Assembly: GCA_938004375.1 (NCBI GenBank)
Contig: CALKWH010000083.1
Coordinates: 1 to 7,245 of the forward strand
Length of the DNA stretch: 7,245 nt
Source of the DNA: an uncultured Pseudomonadota bacterium
GTDB taxonomy: Bacteria; Myxococcota_A; Polyangia; HGW-17
Direction of reading: 5' to 3'
A model generated the notes under the pieces. The model saw only the letters and a list, made by a program, of their open reading frames with translations, was not told the DNA's origin and searched no databases. Shown one piece after another: positions 1 through 6,447 of this stretch. Position 1 is the stretch's first letter, and each line of letters starts with the position of its first letter. A program made the position numbers and the translations under genes.

Positions 1-49
1 ACGAGATCGTATTCGGTGACTGGAGTTCAGCCGTGTGCTCTTCCGATCT
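1..49. other. Illumina adapter, left contig end (artefact)
   Basis: Bases 1-7 are the end of the Illumina P7 sequence, 8-15 are an 8-base index (CGTATTCG), and 16-49 are the 34-base TruSeq read-2 adapter ending in GCTCTTCCGATCT. One base, position 31, is C where the standard adapter has A. This is library sequence, not genome. Real sequence starts at about base 50. Confidence 0.98.
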
Positions 50-1293
50 AGGGCGTAGGCGCGCCCCATGTCGCCCTGGAGGTCGGGGAACTCGTAGACC
101 ATCTGCGTCTCGAGGTCCATCTTGCACAGCAGGGCGGCGCGGTCGGCCTGCGCCGCGTCAAGCCCCATCCGCGCGGCGAAGAAACCGGCCATGCGGCGGA
201 CCCGCTCGATGCGGTCCCACATGGTCCCGAGCTTCTGGTGATAGACCATCTTCCGCATGCGGTCCTCTCGGGCCTCCAGCGGGGTCCTGCGGTCCTCATC
301 CCAGAAGAAGCGGGCGTCGGAGAGACGGGCGGAGAGCACCCGCTGGTTGCCGGCCAGCGCCGACGGCGGGTTCCGCAGGCGGGTGCCCAGGGCGGTGGCG
401 AAGCGCGGGGCCAGCTTCCCATCAGCGTGGAAGCCGAAGTATCGCTGGTGCTTGCGCATCGCGCTCAGGATGACGCTCTCGGGCACTACCAGGAAGTCCT
501 CGTCGAAGCTCCCTACCACCAGGGTGGGCTGCTCCACCAGGCAGACCACCTCGTCGAGGAGCGCCTCGTCCCGGATCCACTCGAGCTTCTCCCGGGCGCA
601 CACGAGTTCGAGGGCCTCGAGGATGAGCTCGCGCCGGCGGCGGGGATCGACGATGACGTGGTGACGGGCCAGCAGGGCCTCGTAGTCGCGGGCGTGCCCC
701 AGCTCCTCTCCTCCGGGGGAGAGAAAGCGGTGCCCGTGCACGACGCGGCCGGCGGCCAGGCCATGGGACTCGAAGGGCACGATGCCCGCGCCGAACAGCG
801 CGACGATGCCCCGCAGCGGACGGGAGAACGAATACGGGTGGGCCGCCCAGCGCATGCTCTTGGAGAACGGCAGCCGGGCGATCCACTGGGGCAGGATCCG
901 CGACAGGACCAGCTCGGTGGGACCGCCCTTCTCCCGCAGCCAGGCGGCCAGGCACTCGCGGCCGTTCTTCTCGGCGCGATGGATCTGGTCCAGGGGGCAA
1001 CCGGCCTTGCGCAGGAAGCTCTCGCCGGCCTTGGTCAGGCCGCCGCCGGGGGCCATGGCCACGTCGACGGGCGGACCGACCAGCTCGGTCTCGAGGTCCT
1101 CCTGGACGGGCTCGACGCCCTCGGCCACGAGCGTGAGCCGGCGTGGCGTGGTGTGGGTGGTGATGGACTCGAAGCCGACGCGCTCGGCGTCGAGGAGCCC
1201 ATGGAACAGCGAGGGTGCCTCGTCGGCGAAGCGCTGCTGCTCGCCGACCGGGAGCTCCTCGCACAGCAGTTCGACGATCAGACGCTCAGACAT
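50..1293 (-). CDS. glyS: Glycyl-tRNA synthetase beta subunit, 3' part cut off by contig end
   Basis: This is the beta subunit of the alpha2beta2 glycyl-tRNA synthetase, which with GlyQ charges tRNA-Gly in the cytoplasm; beta supplies most of the tRNA contacts. From ATG at 1293 I read 414 codons without interruption. Recognisable family segments are the start [23 protein letters not shown] (residues 73-80), the conserved SKSMRW (144-149), RKHQRYFGF (280-288), [13 protein letters not shown] (323-335), [13 protein letters not shown] (353-365) and the start of the HD-like part, LCKMDL...[14 protein letters not shown] (389-414). Full-length GlyS is about 690 residues, so roughly 40% is missing. 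The frame then continues open through the adapter to base 1, so no genuine stop is present. ATG overlaps the glyQ stop by 8 bases, and a GGGGGTG ribosome site lies 5 bases upstream, so expression is coupled to glyQ. Confidence 0.96.
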
Positions 1294-2167
1294 GGGACAC
1301 CCCCGCCAGCAACGGATAGCCGAGCTCCTCGCGCTGCTTCAGGTAGGCCGCAGCAGCCGCCCGGGCCATGGTCCGCACCCGCAGGATGAACCGCTGGCGT
1401 TCGGTAACCGAAAGCGCCCCGCGGGCGTCGAGCACGTTGAACAGGTGCGAGCAGCGCAGGGCGGCCTCGTACCCGGGCAGCACGCAGCCCGCGGCGAGGG
1501 CGGCGCCGCTCTCGGCCTCGTAGCGGTCGAACAGGTCCAGGTGCATGGCCGTGTCGGCGATCTCGAAGTTGTACTTGCTGAGCTCGCGCTCGTCCTGCCG
1601 GTGCACCTGGCCATAGGTCACGCCCGGCGCCCACTGCAGGTCGTACACGTTGTCCACGCCCTGAAGGAACATGGCGATGCGCTCGAGGCCGTAGGTCAGT
1701 TCCACGGCCACCGGGTTGCAGTCGAACCCGCCGACCTGCTGGAAATAGGTGAACTGGGTGACCTCCATGCCGTCGGCCCAGACCTCCCAGCCCAGACCCC
1801 AGGCGCCCAGGGTGGGGCTCTCCCAGTCGTCCTCGACGAACCGCAGGTCGTGATCCAGCGGATCGATTCCCAGCCGCCGCAGGCTGGCCAGGTACAACTC
1901 CTGGGCGTCCTCCGGGCTCGGCTTCAGGACGACCTGGAACTGGTAATACTTGCCCAGCCGGTTGGGGTTCTCCCCATAGCGCCCGTCGCCGGGGCGGCGG
2001 GAGGGCTCGACGTAGGCCACCTTCCAGGGCTCGGGACCCAGCGCACGCAGGAAGGTGGCGGGATTGAACGTGCCGGCTCCGGTCTCGATGTCGTAGGGTT
2101 GCCAGAGGATGCAGCCCTGCTCGGACCAGAAGCGGACCAACTCCAGGATGACGTTTTGGAAAAGCAC
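1286..2167 (-). CDS. glyQ: Glycyl-tRNA synthetase alpha subunit
   Basis: This is the catalytic alpha subunit of the two-subunit glycyl-tRNA synthetase, a class II enzyme that forms glycyl-adenylate and transfers glycine to tRNA-Gly. The 293 residues match the whole family length. Family hallmarks are [16 protein letters not shown] near residues 18-33, [76 protein letters not shown] and, near the end, [20 protein letters not shown]. The start is GTG at 2167, giving the common N-terminus M-x-F-Q. No in-frame start lies just upstream, and AAGGAGGT sits directly before it with 3 bases between. The stop overlaps glyS by 8 bases. The two-subunit form fits most Gram-negative bacteria rather than the single-chain GlyRS type. 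Confidence 0.98.
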   Translation of the reverse strand: MLFQNVILELVRFWSEQGCILWQPYDIETGAGTFNPATFLRALGPEPWKVAYVEPSRRPGDGRYGENPNRLGKYYQFQVVLKPSPEDAQELYLASLRRLGIDPLDHDLRFVEDDWESPTLGAWGLGWEVWADGMEVTQFTYFQQVGGFDCNPVAVELTYGLERIAMFLQGVDNVYDLQWAPGVTYGQVHRQDERELSKYNFEIADTAMHLDLFDRYEAESGAALAAGCVLPGYEAALRCSHLFNVLDARGALSVTERQRFILRVRTMARAAAAAYLKQREELGYPLLAGVSHV

Positions 2168-2170
2168 GCG

Positions 2171-2178
2171 ACCTCCTT
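2171..2178 (-). promoter_or_regulatory. Strong ribosome binding site of glyQ
   Basis: On the minus strand this reads AAGGAGGT, a nearly full anti-16S match, 3 bases before the GTG start at 2167. The spacing is shorter than usual, but the match decides for the GTG start over any other. Confidence 0.8.
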
Positions 2179-2285
2179 GAGAATGCGTGTGTGCCAGACG
2201 GCTCGGCGCCCGGGGCAGGCGGAATTTCTCCCATATATTGAATAGAAACTCAAGCTGAGATTGCCCTGGCCCCTGGGGGCGGCGG

Positions 2286-2885
2286 TCACCCAGCGGGATC
2301 GGGGTCTTGTGCCGGACAGGAGAGCGCCAGCCGGCCGGGGGACAGGATCAGCCCGGCCTCAAACGAGGCCAGGACGCTGCGCGCCCATTGGAACTTGGGG
2401 AGCAGGGTCTGGGAGGCGGCCCAGGGGAAATGAAACTCCCAGCTGCCGTCCCGGCGCAGGAACGTCAGCGGCCGCGTGGGATCGAGCCCCGACGGGGGAA
2501 TGAGGATCGCCAGATAGACCAACTTGAGCAGGTAGGGGGAAAGGCGCACCGTCGGTGACGGCAGGCCGTCGGGGAGGTACACCTCCAGGTTGGTGCCGAT
2601 GAGATCCTGTACCTCGGTGAAGACGGCCACGGCGCAGCAAGGCTCGGCCTCGAACATCTCCGGCCGGAAGTGGAGGAAGGCCCCGAAGAGCTCGCTCTCC
2701 ATCAGCACGCGGTACATCTGGCGCTGCACGATCTGCAGATATTTTGCCGCCACCGGATGCAGATCCTCCTGCAACAGCAGCTCCAGGGTGCTCGAGACGA
2801 TGCCGACCGAGCCCCTCACGTCGTGGAGCAGCGCACGCAGATCCTGCTGGAGGGCAGGCGGCAACGGATGTCCGGGATTAGCCAT
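2286..2885 (-). CDS. Histidine-kinase-like (DHp) protein without ATP-binding boxes; possible ChpT-like phosphotransferase
   Basis: A 199-residue soluble protein. Residues 9-40 read like the first helix of a kinase dimerisation/phosphoacceptor domain, with an H-box [20 protein letters not shown]; His21 followed by Asp22 is the likely phosphoacceptor. Residues 45-72 form a second helix. Residues 85-190 resemble a shrunken kinase ATPase domain, but I see no N box, no DxGxG and no GxGLGL, and the segment at 115-131 ([17 protein letters not shown]) has lost the usual Asn. There is no receiver, sensor or membrane segment. This layout and size match ChpT-type histidine phosphotransferases, which pass phosphate between response regulators instead of binding ATP. 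The family assignment is inference from pattern, not alignment. The ATG overlaps the pdxA stop by 8 bases (ATGGCTAA) and has no Shine-Dalgarno of its own, so translation probably depends on pdxA. An inactive kinase remnant is the main alternative. Confidence 0.62.
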   Translation of the reverse strand: MANPGHPLPPALQQDLRALLHDVRGSVGIVSSTLELLLQEDLHPVAAKYLQIVQRQMYRVLMESELFGAFLHFRPEMFEAEPCCAVAVFTEVQDLIGTNLEVYLPDGLPSPTVRLSPYLLKLVYLAILIPPSGLDPTRPLTFLRRDGSWEFHFPWAASQTLLPKFQWARSVLASFEAGLILSPGRLALSCPAQDPDPAG

Positions 2886-3852
2886 GGTGTAGCCGCAACC
2901 GGTTGTTCAGTAGGAAGTTGCCCAGGTTCCAGGCGGAGAGGAAGGAACACGGATTGGCCAGACCGGTACCCGCGATGCCGAGGGCGGTGCCGTGATCCGG
3001 CGAGCACCGCACATACGGCAACCCGAGGGTCACGTTGACCGAGCCGTGGAAATCCAGGGTCTTGATGGCGATCAGGCCCTGGTCGTGATAGAGGGCGACG
3101 ACCATGTCGTAGGAGCCGTTGCGGGCCTCCCAGAACACCGTGTCCGGCGGCACGGGACCGAAGAAGGTGGCCCGCCAGCCGGCCTTCACCGCGTCGCGCT
3201 CGGCCTTGTCCATGGCCGGCTGGAGCACGTCGTTCTCCTCCCGGCCGAACAACCCGCCCTCGGACGCGTGGGGGTTGAGGCCGGCCAGCGCGATGCGCGG
3301 CTGGGCGATGTGGAAGTCGACCATGCAGGACTGGGCCGCCGTCAGGAGCGTCTGGGCCACGCGCTGCACGGTGAGCAGCTTGGGGACCCGGGTGAACGGC
3401 TCGTGGACGGTGGCCAACAGCACGCGTAGCTCCTCGTTCGCGAACAGCATGTGGACCCGCTTGACGCCGGCACGGGCGGCGAGGTACTCGGTGTGCCCCG
3501 GGTACTTGAAACCGGCCTTGTGCATAGCGCTTTTCTGAATGGGTCCGGTGAGGAGGAACGACGGCCGCGGCGCCTCGGCGATGGCGGCGGTGGCGTAATC
3601 GAGATAGGCCAGGGAGGCGTGTCCGGGATGCCCCAGGGGGTCCGTCGGGGCGCCCGAGGGCTCCACGATGGGGCCGTCGTACATGGCCAGCCCCAGTTGG
3701 GCGGCCCGCTGCGCGAGGACGCTCTCGCTGCCCACGATCAGGGGACGGAACTCCGCGCCCAGCTCGGCCGCCGCCATCAGGATGATGTCGGGACCGACAC
3801 CACGGGGATCGCCCATGGTGACGACACGGAGCGCATCAGCAGTGCCCGTCAT
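2878..3852 (-). CDS. pdxA: 4-hydroxythreonine-4-phosphate dehydrogenase
   Basis: PdxA oxidises 4-phosphohydroxy-L-threonine with NAD(P) in the DXP-dependent pyridoxal 5'-phosphate pathway; the product condenses with deoxyxylulose phosphate through PdxJ. The protein is 324 residues, the usual size. Seen in order: the N-terminal MGDPRGVGPDI (13-23), LLTGPIQKSAMHKAGF (100-115) followed by GHTE (119-122), then three metal-ligand histidines in family contexts, ATVH (His150), GLNPHASEGG (His195) and YHDQGL (His256), and finally SPDHGTALGIAGTG (284-297). All key residues look intact, so it should be active. ATG at 3852 has GGAGGT 6 bases upstream. It follows rpsU by 46 bases and overlaps the next gene by 8. 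PdxA2-type enzymes of sugar-acid breakdown are related, but the operon with housekeeping genes favours vitamin B6 synthesis. Confidence 0.93.
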   Translation of the reverse strand: MTGTADALRVVTMGDPRGVGPDIILMAAAELGAEFRPLIVGSESVLAQRAAQLGLAMYDGPIVEPSGAPTDPLGHPGHASLAYLDYATAAIAEAPRPSFLLTGPIQKSAMHKAGFKYPGHTEYLAARAGVKRVHMLFANEELRVLLATVHEPFTRVPKLLTVQRVAQTLLTAAQSCMVDFHIAQPRIALAGLNPHASEGGLFGREENDVLQPAMDKAERDAVKAGWRATFFGPVPPDTVFWEARNGSYDMVVALYHDQGLIAIKTLDFHGSVNVTLGLPYVRCSPDHGTALGIAGTGLANPCSFLSAWNLGNFLLNNRLRLHHG

Positions 3853-3858
3853 CCCCAG

Positions 3859-3864
3859 ACCTCC
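3859..3864 (-). promoter_or_regulatory. Ribosome binding site of pdxA
   Basis: The minus strand reads GGAGGT, 6 bases before the ATG at 3852. It fixes that ATG as the start rather than the internal Met13. The 46-base gap to rpsU shows no terminator hairpin, so pdxA is probably co-transcribed with rpsU. Confidence 0.75.
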
Positions 3865-3898
3865 GACCGAATGAGAGGAAAAATGGGTGGGCTGGCCT

Positions 3899-4126
3899 CT
3901 AATCCTCGGAGCGCTTCATGCGGCGTTTCCGGCGGCGGGCGGCCTCGCGGAGCTTGCGCTTCGAAGCCTGGCTCGGCTTCTCATAGTGGCGGCGGCGCTT
4001 CATCTCGCGCAGGATGCCCTCGCTGGCCGTGATGCGGCGCAGCCGGCGCAGCGCGCGGTCAAGACCACGCTCGTCCACGCGAACTTCCAAGGGCTTTCCA
4101 ACAAACGGCTCGGGTCCTTTCTCCAT
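3899..4126 (-). CDS. rpsU: Small ribosomal subunit protein bS21
   Basis: bS21 is a small basic protein of the 30S platform near the anti-Shine-Dalgarno end of 16S rRNA, involved in mRNA binding at initiation. The 75 residues begin MEKGPEPFVGKPLEVRVDE, followed by LDRALRRLRRITASEGIL and MKRRRHYEKPSQASKRKLR, the central family signature, and end in an Arg/Lys-rich tail. Family length is usually about 58-75. The frame stays open upstream to 4339, but that extension would cross the leader and promoter and looks nothing like bS21, so ATG 4126 is chosen; a modest AAGAG site lies 7 bases before it. It is the first gene of the minus-strand train with pdxA and glyQS. In E. coli, rpsU instead heads an operon with dnaG and rpoD, so this context is different. 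Confidence 0.95.
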   Translation of the reverse strand: MEKGPEPFVGKPLEVRVDERGLDRALRRLRRITASEGILREMKRRRHYEKPSQASKRKLREAARRRKRRMKRSED

Positions 4127-4173
4127 CGGATCACTCTTTCTGTACAAAAACGACGACGTTAATGGTTCCATCC

Positions 4174-4209
4174 GGGCGGACAAAGGGCCCACGGCCCGGG
4201 GGGCCGCCC
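4174..4209 (-). promoter_or_regulatory. Alternative hairpins in the rpsU leader
   Basis: In the predicted rpsU leader an outer 6-base stem pairs 4204-4209 with 4174-4179. Inside it, 4193-4197 can pair with 4185-4189 (5 base pairs, 3-base loop, followed in the transcript by UUUGU) or with 4201-4205 (5 base pairs, 3-base loop), but not both at once. This layout could be a simple attenuator or autoregulatory leader. The segment is very GC-rich, so chance pairing is possible. Confidence 0.35.
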
Positions 4210-4221
4210 AATCGAGCGGTC

Positions 4222-4251
4222 GATATAGACGAAACACCCCCCTCTTGTCAA
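4222..4251 (-). promoter_or_regulatory. Sigma70-type promoter for rpsU
   Basis: On the minus strand a perfect -35 TTGACA (4251-4246) is followed, after 18 bases, by TATATC (4227-4222) as -10. Transcription would start near 4215, leaving about 90 bases of leader before the rpsU ATG. The region is clearly more AT-rich than the genes around it. No other good promoter is seen down to glyQ, so it may drive the whole rpsU-pdxA-glyQS train. Confidence 0.65.
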
Positions 4252-4274
4252 TGGCAAAACGCCAATGCAATATA
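4245..4274 (+). promoter_or_regulatory. Possible divergent promoter for the membrane-anchored gene
   Basis: TTGTCA (4245-4250) is followed after 18 bases by AATATA (4269-4274), preceded by TGC as in an extended -10. The -35 box overlaps the rpsU -35 box on the other strand almost base for base. The -10 match is weak. Transcription would start near 4282, which would leave the upstream ATG at 4251 outside the transcript and favours the GTG start at 4332. Confidence 0.35.
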
Positions 4275-4315
4275 GGAGTCTGCCAGGACCCCGGTTTCTT
4301 GCCCGGGGCCGACGT

Positions 4316-4322
4316 GGAAGGA
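4316..4322 (+). promoter_or_regulatory. Ribosome binding site deciding the GTG 4332 start
   Basis: GGAAGGA lies 9 bases before GTG 4332 and only 3 before the alternative GTG 4326. The further upstream in-frame ATG at 4251 has no such site. Spacing favours GTG 4332. Confidence 0.5.
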
Positions 4323-4331
4323 TCGGTGTCC

Positions 4332-4811
4332 GTGACCAATCCCTATGAGTACCAATTTTTTTTGAATATCGTAATCCTCGAGGGCGATCCCCCGGACCCC
4401 GGACTGCCCGCGCTGCCCGAGGGCCTGCACGTGCGTCTGACGCGGCGCCCCGACGCCCGAGGCGCCCGGGTGTGGGAGGGTTCCTTGTCCCTGGGCCACA
4501 CCAAGGCGGATCTACAAAAACTGGTCAAGTGGCTGCGGGAGGAGCTCCCCAAGATCTTCGCGGGGAAGATCTCCCTCTACGATCCCCAGTTGGGTCGACC
4601 CGTCCTGCTCGAGCGTGACGAAGAGGAGTGGATCACGTCGGTGTGCAAGCATGATGCGTGGGTGCTATCCAACGTCGGCGGCGACACCCTGCACGTGGAG
4701 GAGCCCCGGCTCGAGATGCCGGCGCGCACGAAGATGTTGATCTGGTTCGCCCTGCTGCTGGTGGCGCTGTATTTCCTGACCAACTTCGGCCTGTCCCTGT
4801 ACTTCCGCTGA
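4332..4811 (+). CDS. Unknown protein with a C-terminal membrane anchor
   Basis: I do not recognise this 159-residue protein. It has no signal peptide. The body (residues 1-133) is soluble and mixed in charge, with a strand-like NIVILEG near 12-18, a probable helix DLQKLVKWLREELPKIF (60-76) and an acidic ERDEEEW at 94-100. A single hydrophobic stretch at about 135-157 (MLIWFALLLVALYFLTNFGL) ends two residues before the C-terminus, a tail-anchor layout that would leave the body in the cytoplasm. The start is uncertain: GTG 4332 fits the ribosome site and the divergent promoter, while ATG 4251 would give 186 residues but overlaps the rpsU promoter, and GTG 4326 is also in frame. A run of eight T at 4356-4363 lies inside codons 9-11. 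The next gene begins 26 bases later, so the pair is probably one operon. It diverges from rpsU. Confidence 0.72.
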   Translation: MTNPYEYQFFLNIVILEGDPPDPGLPALPEGLHVRLTRRPDARGARVWEGSLSLGHTKADLQKLVKWLREELPKIFAGKISLYDPQLGRPVLLERDEEEWITSVCKHDAWVLSNVGGDTLHVEEPRLEMPARTKMLIWFALLLVALYFLTNFGLSLYFR

Positions 4812-4837
4812 GGCCGACGGCGAGAAACGAGACGACC

Positions 4838-6379
4838 ATGCGGACACCCACCCTGCCCATTTGGTTTATGACGCTGCTCTTCGCCCTCTCGCTGGTCACC
4901 TTTCCGGTGATCTCCGGTTGTGACGACGGCCCGGCGGGACGCCCCGACGCCGACGTCGACGCCGATGTCGACGCCGACCCGGACGGTGGACCCGACGCCG
5001 ACGCCGACGCCGACACCCCGGATCCGGACGACCTGCAGCGGCTCGTCGGCGACCTCTCGATCGCGAAGATCTCGCTGTTCCAGTCGGTGGAGGTCCCCTT
5101 CTGGCGCGAAGGCGATCCCTTCGCCCCGGCGCCCGTGGTGATCATCCCCGGGCGCACCCTGCGGGTGGCCGTCTGGGCCGCCTGGAAGGCGGGCGCCACG
5201 CCCCGGCCGGTGACGCTCACGGTCTCGGCGGTCCCCGCCGCCGGGGAGCCCGTGCACACGCAGGCCGCGGTGACCTTCCCCGCCTCGTCGGACCCGGCGG
5301 ACCCGGCCACCGCCACCGTTCTCGACCTGCCCGCCGGCCTCGTGCGATCGGGCTTGGCCCTTTCGGTGCGCCTCCTCGACGAGGCCGCCGCCGCCGTGCC
5401 CGAGGAGGAGGCCCACGCGGCCCGGGTGGGCACCCTCGACGCGCCCCTGGCCGTGGCGGTCGAGCCCGAGCGCCCGCCCGTGCGCCTGGTGCTGATCCCG
5501 ATCCGCTACCAGGACGGCGCCACCGACTACCTGCCCGACACCGGCGAGGTCCAGCTCCAGCTCTACCGGGCGCTGCTCGAGGCGACCTACCCGGGGGCGT
5601 TCGACCTGGTCCTCCACGCCGAGCTGGCCTGGGATGATCCGTTCACCTGGACCGGCAACTTCGACTTCGGGGACCTCAACGGCGAGCTGGTGGATCTGAA
5701 GGCCTCCGAGGGGGAGCCCCCTGAGAGCTACTACTACGCCCTCGTGGCCCCCGCGGAGTCGTACTCGGCCTACTGCGGCGGCTCCTGCGTCACCGGGCAG
5801 AGCTACGAGGTCTCCGACCCGGAGTCCGCCGACTACCGGGTGGGCGGCGGCATGGGCTTCACCGGGGAGAGCTCGGCCTGGACGATGGTGCACGAGCTCG
5901 GGCACATGTTCGGCCGGTCCCACACCGGCTGCGACGTCTCCCTCGACGACCGCGATTATCCCTACGACGACGGCATGCTCGGCTCCTGGGGCCTGGATCC
6001 CCGCTCGGGAGCCTGGATCGATCCCGCCGCGACGGCCGACTTCATGGGCTACTGCGACCCCACCTGGGTCTCGGACTACACCTGGAACGGCCTGTACGAG
6101 CGCATCGAGGCGCTGGCCCAGCTCTATCCGCCGGCCCCGCCCGCAGCGGTCCGCCTGGTGCACGCCAACCTCGCCGCAGGCACGCTGCGAACCGGCGCGC
6201 GGCTCGAGCGGCGAGGCCGGACCGGGCGCACCGTGCGGGTGATCGCCGGTGGCCGGGAGCTCGAAGCCCCGGCGATCTTCCAGTCCGGCGGGACCGCGTT
6301 CACATTCGAGCTCCCCGCCGACCTGGATCCGCGGACCCTGATCCTCCCGGACTACCCGACCCTCACGCTGAAACCCTGA
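4838..6379 (+). CDS. Secreted metzincin-type zinc metalloprotease lipoprotein
   Basis: A 513-residue exported lipoprotein, probably a zinc protease acting at the cell surface or in the periplasm. Residues 1-27 form a lipoprotein signal peptide with lipobox ISGC, Cys28 being lipidated. Residues 37-65 are an acidic Asp/Ala-rich tether. Residues 70-215 look like a beta-sandwich, starting IAKISLFQSVEVPF and VVIIPGRTLRV as in large secreted metzincins. The catalytic part holds HELGHMFGRSH (352-362), a full HExxHxxGxxH site with ligands His352, His356, His362 and base Glu353, and DFMGYCDPTWVSDYTW (401-416) with Met403 as the likely Met-turn. Cys313/Cys317 and Cys365/Cys406 could form disulphides. 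Residues 436-513 form a small C-terminal beta domain. It is closest in feel to the M66-like group; substrate unknown. ATG 4838 is chosen because it starts the signal peptide, although the frame is open upstream; its ribosome site is weak. Confidence 0.88.
   Translation: MRTPTLPIWFMTLLFALSLVTFPVISGCDDGPAGRPDADVDADVDADPDGGPDADADADTPDPDDLQRLVGDLSIAKISLFQSVEVPFWREGDPFAPAPVVIIPGRTLRVAVWAAWKAGATPRPVTLTVSAVPAAGEPVHTQAAVTFPASSDPADPATATVLDLPAGLVRSGLALSVRLLDEAAAAVPEEEAHAARVGTLDAPLAVAVEPERPPVRLVLIPIRYQDGATDYLPDTGEVQLQLYRALLEATYPGAFDLVLHAELAWDDPFTWTGNFDFGDLNGELVDLKASEGEPPESYYYALVAPAESYSAYCGGSCVTGQSYEVSDPESADYRVGGGMGFTGESSAWTMVHELGHMFGRSHTGCDVSLDDRDYPYDDGMLGSWGLDPRSGAWIDPAATADFMGYCDPTWVSDYTWNGLYERIEALAQLYPPAPPAAVRLVHANLAAGTLRTGARLERRGRTGRTVRVIAGGRELEAPAIFQSGGTAFTFELPADLDPRTLILPDYPTLTLKP
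4946..5032 (+). repeat. Asp/Ala-repeat tether of the metalloprotease
   Basis: This stretch inside the metalloprotease gene repeats GACGCC and GACGTC units, encoding DADVDADVDAD and DADADAD separated by a PDGGP turn (residues 37-65). It lies directly behind the lipidated cysteine, so it probably serves as a flexible, highly acidic spacer between membrane and enzyme. Such repeats easily change in length. Confidence 0.8.
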
Positions 6380-6399
6380 TCCGGGCGCGTCCCCCCGGA
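6380..6399 (+). terminator. Weak hairpin after the metalloprotease gene
   Basis: TCCGGG (6380-6385) and CCCGGA (6394-6399) form a perfect 6-base stem with an 8-base loop, beginning right after the stop codon. The nearest T run (6419-6423) is 19 bases further on, so it is not a classic intrinsic terminator. The stem could also protect the mRNA end. Confidence 0.3.
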
Positions 6400-6447
6400 A
6401 GTCCACCCAATCAAACCGTTTTTCCTTGGAATCTCTTCATGACCATG

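Noticed and set aside
422..1264. 280-codon minus-strand frame inside glyS
   Set aside because: It is in another phase, Arg/Pro-rich, and the true glyS frame matches its family along the full visible length.
238..1389. 383-codon plus-strand frame across glyS
   Set aside because: It is antisense to the clearly recognised glyS, its composition is Gly/Gln/Ala-rich and no family is visible.
782..2245. 487-codon plus-strand frame across glyS and glyQ
   Set aside because: It is antisense to two recognised synthetase genes and shows no protein-like segments.
2168..2285. Promoter or T-box riboswitch ahead of glyQ
   Set aside because: An AT-rich patch at 2222-2254 contains TTGAGT and TATATG on the minus strand, but their spacing does not fit a promoter. 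The gap is too short for a usual T-box and I see no T-box sequence. A GCCCC/GGGGC stem near 2270-2281 lacks a T run, so no terminator is called either.
4127..4339. N-terminal extension of rpsU to base 4339
   Set aside because: It would run through the promoter and leader, is unlike bS21, and the internal ATG at 4126 gives the normal length.
4658..4837. 60-codon upstream extension of the metalloprotease frame
   Set aside because: It overlaps the membrane-anchored gene in another phase and would bury the lipoprotein signal peptide inside the protein.
4577..6406. 609-codon open frame antisense to the metalloprotease gene
   Set aside because: It is rich in Gly, Arg and Val with no domain, and mirrors third-position GC bias of the real gene. 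The plus strand has a signal peptide and a metzincin motif, so the antisense frame is a shadow.
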